Assembly (NCBI RefSeq): GCF_000754805.1
Contig: NZ_KN150731.1
Location: 310,001-374,000 of the forward strand
Source of the DNA: Yersinia frederiksenii ATCC 33641
GTDB taxonomy: Bacteria > Pseudomonadota > Gammaproteobacteria > Enterobacterales > Enterobacteriaceae
Length of the DNA: 64,000 nt
Direction: 5' to 3'
Part shown: piece after piece, positions 40,256 through 48,553 of the stretch
Layout of the letters: every line of letters starts with the position of its first letter
Position numbering within the stretch: the stretch's first letter is position 1
Position numbers and translations under genes: made by a program
The notes under the pieces: generated by a model
The model's database searches: none
What the model saw: the letters and a program-made list of their open reading frames with translations, nothing else
Told to the model about the DNA's origin: nothing

Positions 40256-41371
40256 ATGAAAATCAATCACCATAAGTTACCTGAACATGCCCTGAGTGGG
40301 CAGCGTCAATTAACCAGTTTTCACTTTGGCCAGCCGGGATTGGGCGAGAAAATCTACCTTCAGGCTGGCCTGCATGCCGATGAACTGCCCGGTATGCTGG
40401 TATTACATTATCTTAAAAGATTACTGAGTCAGGCGGAACGGCGCGCCGAAATTCAGAGTGAAATAATTATTGTGCCAATCGCTAACCCGGCCGGTATGGC
40501 ACAAGTGCTGCTAAACAGTGGAATCGGCCGTTTTGATTTAGTCAGCGGGCGTAACTTTAATCGCGACTTCCCTGATTTGGCCAGATTGGTGCAACAGCGC
40601 TTGTCTACATTCAGTCAAGAGAGCCATCAGGTACAGCACCAGATTCGCCGCGCAATGGTTGATGCCTTACAAAATTTACCGCTTCGCAGCGAAGTCGATG
40701 CTTTGCGTCAACATCTGCTGATGTTGGCTTGTGATGCTGATTTGGTGCTGGATCTGCATTGCGATGACAGTGCCATTTTGCATCTATATGCCGATCCCGC
40801 CTGGCGCGAGTCGGTCGATACGCTCGCGCGTTTTTTGCATATTGATACCGTGCTGCTGTCACAAGATAGCGGCGGAGGCTCCTTTGATGAAGCTTGCGGC
40901 CTGCCGTGGCACCGGCTGGCGGCGCAGCATCCAGACTTAAGTGCGCTGGCACCGGCTTGTATGGCGGTCACCGTGGAGCTGCGAGGGCAGCAAGATGTCA
41001 ACCACGCGCTAGCCAGTGCGGATGCCGAACGTATTTACCACTATCTGCAATATCGAGGAGCCATTGCCGGAGACACGCCAAATATCCCACAGCGCGAGGT
41101 GGTGATGTTGCCATTTTCCGCCGGAGAAATTGTCACCGCACCTGCCAGTGGCCTGTTGCTGCTGTTGCGCCAACCGGGTGATTGGGTGGGTAAAGATGAC
41201 GTAGTTGCTGAAATCATTGACCCGATCACCGATACGGTGCAAGCGGTACGAGCGAAAGCCGGGGGCATCATCTATGCCAGTCGGCGCGCACCTTTTGTTA
41301 CCTTGGGGGCTGAAATCATGAAAATTGCCGGGAAAACATCCTATGCCGGAGGCGGGGGATTGGCGTCCTAG
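40256..41371 (+). CDS. Succinylglutamate desuccinylase/aspartoacylase family protein
   Basis: This 371-residue zinc deacylase or carboxypeptidase of the M14-like AstE/AspA family has zinc ligands in GLHADELPG (His and Glu, about 38-43) and in VLDLHCDD (about 162-169). The catalytic Glu is probably that of VTVELRG (about 240). The C-terminal domain after 280 is a beta-rich lid with a biotinyl-like fold (SGLLLLLRQPGDWVGKDDVVAEI). It likely cleaves an N-acylated amino acid. Next to the DDAH/ABC cluster it may complete a pathway for modified arginine. AGGACGTCC precedes ATG. Confidence 0.8.
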   Translation: MKINHHKLPEHALSGQRQLTSFHFGQPGLGEKIYLQAGLHADELPGMLVLHYLKRLLSQAERRAEIQSEIIIVPIANPAGMAQVLLNSGIGRFDLVSGRNFNRDFPDLARLVQQRLSTFSQESHQVQHQIRRAMVDALQNLPLRSEVDALRQHLLMLACDADLVLDLHCDDSAILHLYADPAWRESVDTLARFLHIDTVLLSQDSGGGSFDEACGLPWHRLAAQHPDLSALAPACMAVTVELRGQQDVNHALASADAERIYHYLQYRGAIAGDTPNIPQREVVMLPFSAGEIVTAPASGLLLLLRQPGDWVGKDDVVAEIIDPITDTVQAVRAKAGGIIYASRRAPFVTLGAEIMKIAGKTSYAGGGGLAS

Positions 41372-41441
41372 CCAATTGAGTGACCACGAAAGTTTGCTAG
41401 CCACTCTGGAGGATGTCCTTATCCTCCTTCGAGGCTATGTG

Positions 41442-42296
41442 CTACAGGCCTAGACGGTCAAAATCTGCGGCATCATGGCGCTCAGCTAACTGTTCTTCTG
41501 GCTCCCCCCAAGTGCGATTTACAATCCGGCCACGTTGGACCGCCGGTCGCTTCGCGAGAGTTTCCGTCCAGCGAATAAGATGGGTATAGGACTGCACATC
41601 GAGGAATTCCCCGGCTTCATATTGCAAGCCCAGCACCAAATTGCCATACCAAGGCCAGATGGCGATATCGGCAATTGAATATTCATCACCCGCAATATAT
41701 TCGTGGGTTTTAAGCTGAGTATTAAGCAAATCAAGCTGTCGCTTGGCTTCCATGGTGAAACGGTCGATAGCGTATTCAATTTTCACTGGGGCATAATGAT
41801 AGAAATGACCAAAACCACCGCCCAAATAAGGTGCTGCGCCTTGTAACCAAAACAGCCAATTCAGCGCTTCAGTTCGACCTGCGGGTGATTTAGGTAAGAA
41901 GTGGCCAAATTTATCCGCTAAATAAAGCAAAATGGCACCGGACTCAAATACCCTGACGGGTGGCGTCGTCGAGTGATCCATTAGGGCAGGGATCTTTGAA
42001 TTCGGATTAACGGCAACAAAACCACTTGAGAACTGATCACCTTCACCGATACGAATCAAGTGGGCATCATATTCCGCCCCTTTTTCGCCCAATGCCAATA
42101 ACTCTTCCAGCAGAATAGTAACCTTCTGACCATTCGGCGTACCCATGGAATAGAGTTGCAACGGGTGCTTGCCAATCGGTAACTCAGCTTCATACCGGGC
42201 ACCCGCCGTTGGGCGATTGATTTTGGACCACACACCGCCGCTGGCATTGTTTTCCGTCCAGACTTTCGGTGGTTGGTATTCGTTATCTTTCATCAT
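41442..42296 (-). CDS. yghU: Glutathione-dependent disulfide-bond oxidoreductase YghU
   Basis: This 284-residue nu-class glutathione transferase-like protein matches E. coli YghU (288) closely, for example GKHPLQLYSMGTPNGQKVTILLEELLALG, NPNSKIPALMDHS, RVFESGAILLYLA and NWLFWLQGAAPYLGGGFGHFYHYAPVKIEYAI. YghU binds two glutathiones and reduces disulfides or peroxides. Start codons at 42296 and 42293 (Met-Met) follow AAGGTCATGC. A longer frame upstream has no family counterpart. Confidence 0.92.
   Translation of the reverse strand: MMKDNEYQPPKVWTENNASGGVWSKINRPTAGARYEAELPIGKHPLQLYSMGTPNGQKVTILLEELLALGEKGAEYDAHLIRIGEGDQFSSGFVAVNPNSKIPALMDHSTTPPVRVFESGAILLYLADKFGHFLPKSPAGRTEALNWLFWLQGAAPYLGGGFGHFYHYAPVKIEYAIDRFTMEAKRQLDLLNTQLKTHEYIAGDEYSIADIAIWPWYGNLVLGLQYEAGEFLDVQSYTHLIRWTETLAKRPAVQRGRIVNRTWGEPEEQLAERHDAADFDRLGL
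41984..41991 (+). other. KOPS (FtsK-orienting octamer)
   Basis: GGGCAGGG on the + strand, inside yghU, points toward dif. Confidence 0.6.
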
Positions 42297-42417
42297 GCAT
42301 GACCTTATTTGAGAATGAATACGAACGTAGCAATACTCAACGTGAGTATGCACCAATCATAAAGAATAACAGGGATAATAGTGGGGTGGAGGAATTATGA
42401 TCTCGATTAAACGGGCA

Positions 42418-43596
42418 TTATGAGGCTTCATACAGCACCGTTGATGCTTCTGCGACCTGGCGTTTCAGGATGTTGAGAGTCTTAGATAACAGATTTTCCT
42501 GTTCTTTAAACCAGCCATCTTTATCAGGCAGTGACGTGGCCAGCCGCCAGGACTCTTCTTTTTCCAACGCATCCAGCTCATGCAACATTGCGTCAATTTG
42601 ATTGCTGACTTCATTGATTTTTCTGCGTAATCGCTCAAGATCATCGATAATATCGCTCGCCATTAGCGGCTCAAGACCCTGTTTTAAGCTCTCTAGCAGA
42701 GTATGAATGGCGGAAACATCACCTCGCTGGCGAGCTTGATTAAGCTGCACCATCAGCTGATGCGCTTTCTCTTTAAATTCATCCGCGACTAAATCTGGAT
42801 GACACAACCGGCTGGCTTGTCGCCACAGTCGTTTTAATTGCTGGCGCTGGTCCGTAGAGAGCTTCCGCTCATTATCGTGCCGCTGTTCGGCATCATTTTG
42901 CTGCTCCTGATAGCTCTCGTACTTCTCTTTTGCTTCTTCACGAGCTTTACGGGTTGACTCGGTATTGCGGGTGTTAAACCCCTTTTCCAGTTGTTGGATT
43001 TCCGCCAGCAGTGCAGTGACCAACTCGGTTTGTTGCTGGATCTGATTTCGTATTTCAACGGTTTCATGGGAAAGGGAAGAGAGCCCTAGCCAGCGCTGTT
43101 TTAACAAAGTTAGCTCATCGATGGCTTGAGAAATATACTGCTGACAATGGCGATAATCACGCTCTCGACGGCGGGCTTCCGCTTCTGCTTTACGCAAGGT
43201 GCTTTCCGCTAACTGTTTGCGCAGATGGAGTATTTGCTTCGTTAAAGGGCCAAGACGCACCAGATAGAGATCATTGAAATCATCCAGTAACTGAATACGT
43301 TCATTACGCTTATCGATGAGCTCGCGTAACTGCTCCTCCAGCGCTTTCAACTCAAGTTTACAGGCGGCCAACTCAAGATCCTGCCACTGGGTTACCGACT
43401 GTTTATTGACCAACCACGCAGAAATAGCATCCAGTGCTGCGGTGAATTTTCCTTGTTCAATCGCCACGGCAATAAATGTCAGTTCCGGATCCTGAGCTTC
43501 ACTTTTAAGGTAAGGAAGTTGGAGGCGGATCATTTCGTCATCTTCAAGCTCAATTGCGCTTTTAATGATCTCTAACCGTTTAATGAGTTTTTTCAT
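42418..43596 (-). CDS. Coiled-coil protein with embedded J-domain
   Basis: This 392-residue, highly charged protein is mostly predicted coiled coil (about 75-250 and 310-350). Between the coils, residues 250-290 read LKRLWRQASRLCHPDL and continue with FKEKAHQLMVQLNQA. This is a J-domain segment with the essential HPD tripeptide at 266-268, so it could stimulate a DnaK-type Hsp70. There is no signal peptide or membrane segment. The family is not one I can name. It sits next to an effector-like pentapeptide protein, divergent from it across 361 bases. Confidence 0.7.
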   Translation of the reverse strand: MKKLIKRLEIIKSAIELEDDEMIRLQLPYLKSEAQDPELTFIAVAIEQGKFTAALDAISAWLVNKQSVTQWQDLELAACKLELKALEEQLRELIDKRNERIQLLDDFNDLYLVRLGPLTKQILHLRKQLAESTLRKAEAEARRRERDYRHCQQYISQAIDELTLLKQRWLGLSSLSHETVEIRNQIQQQTELVTALLAEIQQLEKGFNTRNTESTRKAREEAKEKYESYQEQQNDAEQRHDNERKLSTDQRQQLKRLWRQASRLCHPDLVADEFKEKAHQLMVQLNQARQRGDVSAIHTLLESLKQGLEPLMASDIIDDLERLRRKINEVSNQIDAMLHELDALEKEESWRLATSLPDKDGWFKEQENLLSKTLNILKRQVAEASTVLYEAS

Positions 43597-43957
43597 AAAT
43601 ATCGGATTTGCTAATGGCGTAGGCAGAATACCTACATACTAAACAACGGTTTCCCATTGTTCCAGATGAATGAGGGATGATTTCATCAGGATAACAAGAT
43701 AGTTATCCAGGCATGAGCGATAAATCACACTCGGCTCAAGGAGAGATTCGAAATATCAGACTGAGGATGTTGCCAAGGTTAATTTCCCCAAGTGTTCCCC
43801 AGCCCGACATCCCGACTCTCAGTCGATAATTTTAGACCTTAAATATACGCCATTCTCTGTATGTTCTCAGCTTGCTCCCCGCACTACGCTTTCTGACATG
43901 TTCTACTGTGTTACCCGCGTAAGATTGCCTTTGTATCGACCATAAGGATAAATAGTG
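43597..43957. other. Intergenic region before the effector-like gene
   Basis: These 361 bases separate the divergent J-domain gene and the pentapeptide gene. I see no convincing gene or repeat. A - strand frame ending at 43832 runs antisense into the pentapeptide gene and lacks any family feature. Confidence 0.4.
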
Positions 43958-46069
43958 ATGGCATATAACATTAATAATTGTTCCGAACTGTCCCAGATAG
44001 CGAAATACTGTGCAACCGCCGCCAGCAATCAGGCTCTGGATAAAATGACCGGCCCTCAGGGTATTCGGGAGCATATTATTAATTTTTTTACTTTTGCTGC
44101 AATCCGTAAGGAGAATGCTAAGCCATATCATGAGTTCGCGAAAGCGATGACGGCGGCACTTCATCAGGCCTCCTTCGACACCCACTCCTGCACAATACCA
44201 GACAGGCTGGTCGTTAATTTTGCTGGGTATACCGTCATATTCACCCAACCGGAAATACATCATCACGCGGCTGACTTTGTGACTATTGAGATAAGTCAGG
44301 CTGCGGAAACAATCAGAGCAGAGGTTGACAGGGATAAGTTCTTGCTTATCAGCACCGCTCTGCAGTTGCGCCAGCTGGGGGGGCTACCTTCCAGCGCTGT
44401 TGTTTTAACCAAAGACAATTGCATGAAATTGCGGAAGGCTAACTTCTGCGACGCTGACCTGCGTCTGGTTGATCTGAGAAAAGCTGACCTGAGTGGGGCC
44501 AACCTACGCCAAGCCAACCTGAGCGGGGCCAACCTGAGCGGGGTCAGTCTGAATGGGGTCAATCTGGACTGGGTTAACTTGAGTGGGGCCAACCTGAGCG
44601 GGGCCAATCTACGCCAAGCCAACCTGAGCGGGCTCAACCTGAGCGGGGCCAACTTGAGCTGGGCCAACCTATGCTGGACTAACCTGAGCGAGGCCAATCT
44701 GAGTGAGGCCAACCTGAGCGGGGCAGACTTGGAAGGGGCCAATCTGTACAAAGCCAACCTGAGTGAGGTCAATTTGAGAGTGGTTAACCTAGGAGAGAAC
44801 AACCTAGAGGTTGCCCGCCGGAGCAGGGTCAACCTGAGCGAAGCCAACCTGAGCGGGGCTAACTTGAGCGGGTTGGCCTTACTCGGGCTCAACCTGAGCG
44901 GGACTAACCTGAATGGGGCTAACTTAAGCAGAGCCAAACTGAACTGGACCGACCTGAGCGGGGCAAACTTAAGTGGGATCAATCTGAGTGGGGCCATCCT
45001 GAGTGGAGCCAATCTGAGTGGGGCCAACTTAAGTGGGAGCAAACTTGGCGGGGCCATCCTGAGTGGGATCAATCTGAGCGGGGCCAATCTAAGTGGGGTC
45101 AACCTAGGCGGGGCCAACCTGAATAAGGTCAAGTTGTGCGGGGCTAACTTAAGCCGAGCCGACTTGAGCTCAGCCAATCTGAGTGAGGCTAATCTGAGCG
45201 GGGCGAACCTGAGTGCGGCTAACTTGAACAGGACCATCCTGAACAAAGCCGACCTAAGCTCGGCCAACCTGAGCAAGGTCAACCTGATCGGGAGTTGGCT
45301 GAACGAGGCCAACTTGGACAATATCCTACAGAAAGGTGGTTTTATTATGATGCCCCAGGGACGACCGAAATGGGATAATCGCACGCTGGACTTGTACCTT
45401 AACCACATAAACAACACAGAAAGCGGTAGCCTGCTGACAATGATGGACAGCCTCGATGAGCAGTACGCCGCCGTTAAATTACACATGGCGCGTGAGCTAA
45501 TGGCGACCCTACTTGAGGAACAAGTCAAGCTGTCCAACGTAGCCTTGCCCCTGATGGATATCCTGTCTAAACCGCCATACATCGATGATACTGATATCGC
45601 CGCCTGGATGAGTACAGTCTGCGAATCATACCTCAACGACAATGGCACGCGGGTCATGCCCCAGAATACAGGGCTGTTTAATTTGTCTGTCGATTTGTTC
45701 GCACGTCGGCCAGAACGGATGCTTTCCCTGAACGGTCCGTTTATTCAAATTGTGGCTCAGGGCATGGCTGAAAACAGCCTGCCGGAGATGAAGCAAAAGG
45801 CCGCTGATCTTTACGCGACTTATTTACGGGATGAACGAATAAAGGCCTATTCTGATTGGGAGGATTTTGGCAATGGGGAGGGGCAGCCGGACTGGGATGA
45901 CAAACATGCCGTCAATTACATTCTTATGTCCGCACAACCTGCAACGGTCAGTGCCATGCTACTGTCACCGCACGATCTGGAGAGCATGCTGAGGCCTCAG
46001 CCTGAAACTCAGTGGGATAGATTTTATCTCTACAGCAGCCCCGACAATAGTTTAGCCATGAACGAATAG
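43958..46069 (+). CDS. Pentapeptide-repeat protein resembling a type III effector (PipB2/SopA-like)
   Basis: This 703-residue protein has three parts. Residues 1-155 contain IREHIINFFTFAAIRKEN (36-53) and resemble from memory the N-terminal region of Salmonella PipB2. Residues 158-455 are about 60 pentapeptide repeats of A(N/D)LSG type, which form a right-handed beta-helix. Residues 465-703 (LDLYLNHINNTESGSLLTMMDSLDEQYAAVKLH and PLMDILSKPPYIDDTDIAAWM segments) resemble the central region of the SopA/NleL HECT-like E3 ligases. The catalytic Cys lobe of those enzymes would need about 170 more residues and is absent. ATG 43958 follows AAGGA; a GTG three bases earlier is also possible. Confidence 0.65.
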   Translation: MAYNINNCSELSQIAKYCATAASNQALDKMTGPQGIREHIINFFTFAAIRKENAKPYHEFAKAMTAALHQASFDTHSCTIPDRLVVNFAGYTVIFTQPEIHHHAADFVTIEISQAAETIRAEVDRDKFLLISTALQLRQLGGLPSSAVVLTKDNCMKLRKANFCDADLRLVDLRKADLSGANLRQANLSGANLSGVSLNGVNLDWVNLSGANLSGANLRQANLSGLNLSGANLSWANLCWTNLSEANLSEANLSGADLEGANLYKANLSEVNLRVVNLGENNLEVARRSRVNLSEANLSGANLSGLALLGLNLSGTNLNGANLSRAKLNWTDLSGANLSGINLSGAILSGANLSGANLSGSKLGGAILSGINLSGANLSGVNLGGANLNKVKLCGANLSRADLSSANLSEANLSGANLSAANLNRTILNKADLSSANLSKVNLIGSWLNEANLDNILQKGGFIMMPQGRPKWDNRTLDLYLNHINNTESGSLLTMMDSLDEQYAAVKLHMARELMATLLEEQVKLSNVALPLMDILSKPPYIDDTDIAAWMSTVCESYLNDNGTRVMPQNTGLFNLSVDLFARRPERMLSLNGPFIQIVAQGMAENSLPEMKQKAADLYATYLRDERIKAYSDWEDFGNGEGQPDWDDKHAVNYILMSAQPATVSAMLLSPHDLESMLRPQPETQWDRFYLYSSPDNSLAMNE
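45875..45882 (+). other. KOPS (FtsK-orienting octamer)
   Basis: GGGGAGGG on the + strand, inside the pentapeptide gene, points toward dif 2.7 kb away. Confidence 0.6.
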
Positions 46070-46123
46070 CTTTTTAATTTTCTGGGTGAGCTAGATCAGA
46101 AAACAAGAAAAGTGACGACTGAA

Positions 46124-46282
46124 ATGCATCGCTGTAAAATATCTTACAAAATACAAGAAAGTGATAATAAATATATTCTTGATGCGTACTTTCAATTTGC
46201 ATGCCCAAATGAAGCGTTGATATTTGAAACGGAAATAAATCATGATGTCTTTCTGTATCCAACTATAAATGGATATTATTGA
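46124..46282 (+). CDS. Possible small protein (52 residues)
   Basis: A short frame between the pentapeptide gene and the first AraC-type gene encodes 52 residues (MHRCKISYKIQESDNKYILD... ending NGYY). The composition looks protein-like, with alternating hydrophobic strands and two cysteines. Its stop codon overlaps the GAGGTG ribosome site of the next gene, which suggests translational coupling. The same frame is open back to the pentapeptide gene's TAG, and GTG at 46112 is an alternative start. No ribosome site is clear. It could be a small regulator or the decayed end of a longer gene. Confidence 0.4.
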   Translation: MHRCKISYKIQESDNKYILDAYFQFACPNEALIFETEINHDVFLYPTINGYY

Positions 46283-46291
46283 GGTGACATT

Positions 46292-46636
46292 ATGGTTAAA
46301 GATAAATTTATTACTCACAGTTTTCCAGATGTCCTATGTTGGATTGAAAAAAATATTCACCGGGGAATTAAATCCACGGATGTAGTTGCCATTACTGGAT
46401 ACTCGCGATCGTATTTTTTACGTGAATTTCAACTCTTCATTGGCGTGAGTCTCTCTCAATACATTCGAGAGAAAAGGCTAATAATTTCAGCCAGTAAGTT
46501 AACGTGGACTAATTTAAAAATCCGTGAAATCAGTGACGAAATGGGCTTCCCGAGTCAGAGTACATTTTGTCAGACTTTTAAAACTTACTTCAATATATCT
46601 CCAACTGAATATCGTTATAACTCAAAAAATCTATAA
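46292..46636 (+). CDS. Minimal AraC-family regulator 1
   Basis: This 114-residue protein consists of little more than the two helix-turn-helix motifs of AraC/XylS regulators, like MarA and SoxS. The first HTH is in KSTDVVAITGYSRSYFLREFQLFIG and the second in KIREISDEMGFPSQSTFCQTFKTYFNISPTEYR. There is no ligand-binding domain, so activity would follow expression level. GAGGTGACATT precedes ATG. The AT-rich codon use differs from the housekeeping genes around it and suggests acquisition. Confidence 0.85.
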   Translation: MVKDKFITHSFPDVLCWIEKNIHRGIKSTDVVAITGYSRSYFLREFQLFIGVSLSQYIREKRLIISASKLTWTNLKIREISDEMGFPSQSTFCQTFKTYFNISPTEYRYNSKNL

Positions 46637-46711
46637 AAGTAAAATGCAGAGGGTGGGAACCACAGAATATATCTGAATACTATTCTTATGCCTTGGAATC
46701 TGGTTAATAAA

Positions 46712-47086
46712 ATGAAAAGACAATTTAAAGAGAAAACAGTGTTATCGGCCTTTCCTGAAATAAGGGAATGGATATCAAATAAGATAGAAAATGGGAATAG
46801 GGTGGTAACATCAGACGTCGTCTCTATATCTGGTTATTCACGTTCTTATTTTTTAAGAGAGTTTGATTATCATCACCAAATATCGGTTTCAAAATATATT
46901 AAACGCGAACGACTTTATCATGCACTCAATAAGGTTCTGGAATTAAAAAACAGCAATACGACATTAAAAGAAATTAGTATAACGCTGGGCTTCCCAAGCC
47001 AAAGTTCATTCTCAAGAGCATTCAAATCTTACTTTGGCGTCTCACCATCAAAATATGTACTTATCAATGCACTTATGGATTATTGA
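46712..47086 (+). CDS. Minimal AraC-family regulator 2
   Basis: This tandem paralogue of the preceding gene has 124 residues and shares VVSISGYSRSYFLREF and LGFPSQSSFSRAFKSYFGVSPSKY with it. It is again made only of the DNA-binding domain. The ATG at 46712 aligns with the start of its neighbour; an ATG at 46688 is possible. Neither has a strong ribosome site. The pair likely arose by duplication and may regulate the effector-like gene just upstream. The cfa gene follows after 26 bases on the same strand. Confidence 0.82.
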   Translation: MKRQFKEKTVLSAFPEIREWISNKIENGNRVVTSDVVSISGYSRSYFLREFDYHHQISVSKYIKRERLYHALNKVLELKNSNTTLKEISITLGFPSQSSFSRAFKSYFGVSPSKYVLINALMDY

Positions 47087-47112
47087 ATTAATGGTTAAGG
47101 AGAAAATAAACA

Positions 47113-48261
47113 ATGAGCTCAATTTGCGTTGATTCAGAATTAAAACAAGATCATTGGTATCGAATTTCAGCAGAAATGTTAGGCCAGGCAGGAATTGCAA
47201 TAAACGGAACAAAACCACAAGATATTAGAGTTAATAATACGAAGTTTTTTCAACGAGTTCTACAAGAGGGCTCTCTGGGGTTAGGTGAAAGTTATATGGA
47301 TGGTTGGTGGGAGTGTGACCGGCTAGATATTTTTTTCCAGTGTATTTTAACCTCTGAACTTGATACTCAACGCCCTAAACGCTTTAGTGATGTTGCCCGA
47401 ATTGCCTCCGCTCGTATCTTTAATTATCAAACACGTAAACGTGCCTGGATCGTAGGTAAAGAGCACTATGATTTAGGCAATGACTTATTTAGCCGTATGC
47501 TCGATTCTTATATGCAATATTCTTGTGCATATTGGAAAGAGGCCGAAACATTAGAACAGGCACAGCAGGCCAAATTGCGGATGATCTGCGAAAAATTACA
47601 GCTAAAATCTGGCATGAAGTTGCTGGATATTGGCTGTGGTTGGGGAGGGTTATCAGCATTTGCGGCTAAAGAGTATGGTGTGTCGGTAAAGGGAGTCACG
47701 ATTTCAGTTGAACAACAAGTCATGGCACAGGAGCGCTGTAAAGGTTTAGACGTACAAATTCAGTTGCAAGATTACCGTGACCTCAATGAGCGATTTGATC
47801 GTATTGTCTCGGTTGGTATGTTCGAGCATGTCGGCCCAAAGAACTATCGTACGTATTTTGAGGTGGTCTCACGCAACCTTAAACCAGACGGCTTATTCTT
47901 GTTACATACGATTGGTTCTAACCAAACTGATCTTAATGTCGACCCGTGGATTAATAAATATATTTTCCCTAATGGATGCCTGCCGTCGGTGACACAAATT
48001 GCCTCCACCAGTGAAGATTTGTTTGTACTGGAAGATTGGCACAATTTTGGTTGTGACTATGACCGTACTCTGATGGCTTGGTTCGATGCCTTTCAGCAGA
48101 ACTGGCCGCAGATTAAAGAGAATTACAACGACCGTTTTTATCGTATGTTTACTTATTATCTTAATGCTTGTGCCGGCGCTTTTCGCGCCAGAAATATCCA
48201 GCTTTGGCAGGTATTGTTGAGCCCTAAAGGTGTTGATGGTGGTATTCGAGTATATCGTTAA
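47113..48261 (+). CDS. cfa: Cyclopropane-fatty-acyl-phospholipid synthase
   Basis: Cfa methylenates the double bond of unsaturated acyl chains in membrane phospholipids using S-adenosylmethionine. Its 382 residues equal E. coli Cfa. Shared blocks are RVLQEGSLGLGESYMDGWWECDRLD, KEHYDLGNDLFSRMLD, the SAM motif LLDIGCGWGG (about 177-186), GMFEHVGPKNY and DPWINKYIFPNGCLPS. A strong AAGGAG site precedes ATG. The gene contains one KOPS octamer and is the last gene before dif on the left. Confidence 0.97.
   Translation: MSSICVDSELKQDHWYRISAEMLGQAGIAINGTKPQDIRVNNTKFFQRVLQEGSLGLGESYMDGWWECDRLDIFFQCILTSELDTQRPKRFSDVARIASARIFNYQTRKRAWIVGKEHYDLGNDLFSRMLDSYMQYSCAYWKEAETLEQAQQAKLRMICEKLQLKSGMKLLDIGCGWGGLSAFAAKEYGVSVKGVTISVEQQVMAQERCKGLDVQIQLQDYRDLNERFDRIVSVGMFEHVGPKNYRTYFEVVSRNLKPDGLFLLHTIGSNQTDLNVDPWINKYIFPNGCLPSVTQIASTSEDLFVLEDWHNFGCDYDRTLMAWFDAFQQNWPQIKENYNDRFYRMFTYYLNACAGAFRARNIQLWQVLLSPKGVDGGIRVYR
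47642..47649 (+). other. KOPS (FtsK-orienting octamer)
   Basis: GGGGAGGG on the + strand, inside cfa at the SAM motif, is the KOPS nearest to dif (905 bases away) and points at it. Confidence 0.6.
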
Positions 48262-48317
48262 TATGAGAGGAATCGAGAGTGGTATTCAGCTTGCATAAAT
48301 GATGCGTTTTAGATGCG

Positions 48318-48372
48318 GCTACGTGAATTCTGGCGTACTAAGTTACTGCCAAAAATACAGAATTCACGTAGC
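48318..48372. repeat. Perfect 15-bp inverted repeat (hairpin)
   Basis: GCTACGTGAATTCTG (48318-48332) and CAGAATTCACGTAGC (48358-48372) are exact reverse complements around a 25-base spacer, which has weak inner symmetry (GGC...GCC). There is no U-tract, so it is not a typical terminator. It lies 57 bases after cfa and 182 bases before dif. It may be a dispersed palindromic repeat or the end of a small mobile unit. Confidence 0.8.
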
Positions 48373-48553
48373 ACACGCAAAGTTGGATTCACGGATCGAA
48401 GAGGACGTTGAAATAAAACGCTGAAGTCTGACCGGTGATAATCCCATGGTGAGATGGAAACAGAGATAAATGGGGGAGGTCATGGATATCTTGCAGGCTG
48501 ATGGGCGGATACTGTGTAGTGACTAGAGCAAGACTATCTCAATATCAATATTC

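Noticed and set aside
44296-45657. 453-codon open frame antisense to the pentapeptide gene
   Set aside because: It is the mirror image of the repeats (endless LRLAPL units) and has no ribosome site or family. The repeat structure keeps the antisense frame free of stops.
46067-46069. Programmed stop-codon readthrough of the effector-like gene
   Set aside because: The frame stays open for 70 codons, but there is no hairpin or known readthrough context after TAG. A separate small ORF or decay is simpler.
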